Source: Alphaproteobacteria bacterium (GTDB lineage Bacteria; Pseudomonadota; Alphaproteobacteria; Caulobacterales; Caulobacteraceae). Taken from it: a DNA stretch of 6,610 nucleotides. The notes below the pieces were generated by a model. That model was given only the letters and a program-made list of their open reading frames with translations. It had not been told where the DNA came from and did no database searches. The translations under genes and the position numbers were made by a program. The DNA is taken from NCBI GenBank assembly GCA_018895795.1, contig JAHINZ010000370.1, positions 1-6,610 of the forward strand, in the 5' to 3' direction. Shown piece after piece: positions 5,371-6,610 of the stretch (position 1 is its first letter; each line of letters begins with the position of its first letter).

Positions 5371-6279
5371 CTAGCCGGTGATCTTGCGGCGGACGCGCGA
5401 GATGAAGTCGCGCAACGGCGAGCGACGCTGGATGATCGCCGCCGCCTGCCAGAATCGGACGGGATCGTCGATGAAGGTCACCAGATCGCCGCCGCGCGCC
5501 GCGGCCGCCCGGGCCAGGAAGGCCGGCGTGACGGTGGTGTCGCCATAGACATCGGCGTCGCGATAGGCCCCCCCGCCCGACGGCAGATAGGCGATGCCGT
5601 CACGGGCCAGGTCCTCGCGCAGGCCGGGAATGCGCGCCTTGTGGGCGGACAGGGCCGCCAGCCAGGCATTGTCCGAGTTCGGATCGGCGCCCTCGAGAAA
5701 GTCGAGGAACCGCGGCGGCTCGACGGTGAACACCAGCAGGCCGCCGGGCCTGAGCACCCGCATCAGCTCCGACAGCCAAGCCCTAAAGAGATGCGGCGGC
5801 AGGTGGGTGAACACCGAATAGGCGGTGATCAGGCGAAACTGACTGTCGGCGAACGGCAGGGGTTGGCCGTTGGCGATGGTCTCGAACTGGCCGGGCAGGT
5901 TCGCGCCGCGGCAAAAGGCGATCATGTCCGGATCAATATCCACGCCGGCCATCTGCTCGGCCGGGAAGTCACGCAGGAAAAACCGGCCGATCCGGCCCCA
6001 GCCCGCGCCGAAATCCAGATAGTCGCCGTCGGCGCCGCGGGCGTAAGGGCGACGCGCCATGCCCTCCTGGGCGAAGCGGTAAAAGCCGGCGGCCTCGTTC
6101 AGGGCGTCCTCATAGGCCGAGCCGACAAATTGTCGCTGGATATCGGCCGACGGAAAATCGGGAAACCGCAGACCCTCCTGCTCGGGCTCGGCCACCGACC
6201 GCGTCAGCCGCGCGAACCAAGCCTCGGGCGAGTCGGCCTTGATGTCGTCATGCGCCAGGAGTCGCGTGGGGATGGTCAT
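5371..6279 (-). CDS. Class I SAM-dependent methyltransferase
   Basis: A 302-residue protein with a Rossmann-type SAM-binding core at about residues 85-190. Motif I is YLDFGAGWGRIGRFFL (87-102), the acidic motif II is GVDIDPDM (112-119), then LPFADSQFRLITAYSVFTHL (141-160) and the post-core LRPGGLLVFTVEPPRF (176-191). This pattern is that of the Methyltransf_11/25 group. An N-terminal extension of about 85 residues and a C-terminal region of about 110 residues flank the core and may set the substrate, which cannot be read from sequence. No membrane segment is seen. The ATG at 6279 has GGAGA about 9 nt upstream. It is the first gene of a probable minus-strand operon (10-bp gap to thiD). Its link to thiamine synthesis is not evident and it may simply share the promoter. 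Confidence 0.9.
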   Translation of the reverse strand: MTIPTRLLAHDDIKADSPEAWFARLTRSVAEPEQEGLRFPDFPSADIQRQFVGSAYEDALNEAAGFYRFAQEGMARRPYARGADGDYLDFGAGWGRIGRFFLRDFPAEQMAGVDIDPDMIAFCRGANLPGQFETIANGQPLPFADSQFRLITAYSVFTHLPPHLFRAWLSELMRVLRPGGLLVFTVEPPRFLDFLEGADPNSDNAWLAALSAHKARIPGLREDLARDGIAYLPSGGGAYRDADVYGDTTVTPAFLARAAAARGGDLVTFIDDPVRFWQAAAIIQRRSPLRDFISRVRRKITG

Positions 6280-6362
6280 GCTCTGTGTTCTCCGTGGCGA
6301 TCAGGGCGCTCGAACCGCAACCTTGCCGGGCTCTTTGCGGATAGGGCGCGGGAGGGGTGTCT

Positions 6363-6404
6363 GTCCAGCAATCGCGGCGAAGATTTGGCCGATCCTTGCT
6401 GGAC
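6363..6404. repeat. 9-bp perfect inverted repeat upstream of the methyltransferase operon
   Basis: GTCCAGCAA (6363-6371) and TTGCTGGAC (6396-6404) are perfect inverted copies with 24 bp between them. A shorter inner pairing (TCG with CGA) is possible. On the plus strand TTTCG follows, so a terminator for an incoming plus-strand transcript is possible. It is also well placed, about 85-125 bp upstream of the methyltransferase start, to be a regulator site or structured leader. Confidence 0.5.
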
Positions 6405-6431
6405 TTTCGTCACGGCCCCTCCGCACCTGCC

Positions 6432-6493
6432 CCCTTCCGGTCGGCTTGATGGGGGAAGGGAGAAGACACGAGGCTTCCGCCTCACGCGGCGTG
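6432..6493. repeat. Cluster of short hairpins, possible intergenic repeat element
   Basis: CCCTTCC (6432-6438) pairs with GGAAGGG (6454-6460). GAGGC (6470-6474) pairs with GCCTC (6479-6483) around TTCC, and CACG (6483-6486) pairs with CGTG (6490-6493). The C-rich then G-rich layout resembles degenerate intergenic repeat elements found in many copies in Caulobacter-like genomes. With only one copy in the window, repeat status is a guess. Confidence 0.3.
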
Positions 6494-6610
6494 ACCGCTG
6501 AAGGGTTGGGGAGGCTGCGAAGCGGCCGGGCCAAGCCCGGAGACCGTGATGTGTTTTTGCGTTTCGGCTCGACCTGTCCGCTTCGCACAAGCTGTTCTTG
6601 ACCGTGAGGA

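Larger units (their letters stand above)
6280..6610. other. Right-edge region without a convincing gene; probable promoter of the methyltransferase operon
   Basis: These 331 bp hold only frames that look like chance openings in GC-rich sequence: Arg-, Pro- and Ser-rich translations, no ribosome binding site and no family likeness. The stretch includes the inverted repeat at 6363-6404 and a run of small hairpins at 6432-6493. The promoter of the minus-strand operon should lie in the part next to 6280, but I could not place -35/-10 boxes with confidence. The last bases (GTGAGGA) resemble a Shine-Dalgarno sequence and could belong to a plus-strand gene starting just outside the window. Confidence 0.5.

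Noticed and set aside
5361..5420. TPP riboswitch ahead of thiD
   Set aside because: The upstream sequence is methyltransferase coding DNA with a 10-bp gap, and no THI-box-like sequence was seen there or upstream of the methyltransferase.
5359..6501. 380-codon plus-strand open frame opposite the methyltransferase
   Set aside because: Its translation is Gly/Arg/Ala/Gln-rich with no recognisable domain, while the minus strand has a full SAM-binding core.
6276..6590. Open frames in the right-edge region
   Set aside because: Arg/Pro/Ser-rich, no ribosome binding site, overlapping frames on both strands, and one of them overlaps the methyltransferase start.
1..6610. CRISPR arrays, insertion sequences, tRNA, rRNA or defence modules
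   Set aside because: No regularly spaced repeats, transposase or integrase motifs, RNA gene signatures or nuclease-like proteins were found.

Overview
The window is GC-rich, densely coded chromosomal DNA. It looks like an alphaproteobacterium, most likely of the Caulobacter/Brevundimonas/Phenylobacterium group. The reasons are the strong G/C third-position bias, a perfect CtrA-type box (TTAA-N7-TTAAC) in a divergent promoter region, and the character of the encoded proteins. The genus assignment is inference.

Left part (1-2543): a probable membrane-protein gene enters from the left edge on the minus strand (only its first 21 codons are inside). It lies downstream of a small helical protein of unknown function (130-468, minus). 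A 10-bp-stem hairpin separates the two. The small gene is divergent from a hybrid sensor histidine kinase (636-2543, plus). The 167-bp gap between them is AT-rich and carries the CtrA-type box, so cell-cycle control of one or both genes is plausible. The kinase has two membrane segments, a CHASE8-like extracytoplasmic region, HAMP, HisKA, HATPase and a C-terminal receiver. It has no Hpt domain, so it would need a separate phosphotransfer partner.

Middle (2544-3052): a small exported protein (2668-3015, plus) converges on a PhzF-family gene. A hairpin inside the 3' end of the PhzF-family gene may terminate the plus-strand transcript.

Right part (3028-6279): four minus-strand genes. In transcription order they are a class I SAM methyltransferase, thiD (HMP/HMP-P kinase of thiamine synthesis), a nucleotidyltransferase-like protein of the DUF925 type overlapping thiD by 4 bp, and a PhzF-family enzyme. 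The first three are tightly packed and probably one operon. The PhzF-family gene follows a 90-bp gap with a clustered palindrome (ATTGTC/GACAAT half-sites) that could be an operator for a separate promoter.

Right edge (6280-6610): no convincing gene. It contains a 9-bp perfect inverted repeat and several smaller hairpins.

No mobile element, CRISPR array, tRNA or rRNA was seen. Most of the window is ordinary housekeeping and regulatory sequence. The points most worth checking are the CtrA-type divergent promoter, the operator-like palindrome and the coupled thiD-nucleotidyltransferase pair. I found no clear sign of a new multi-gene system.
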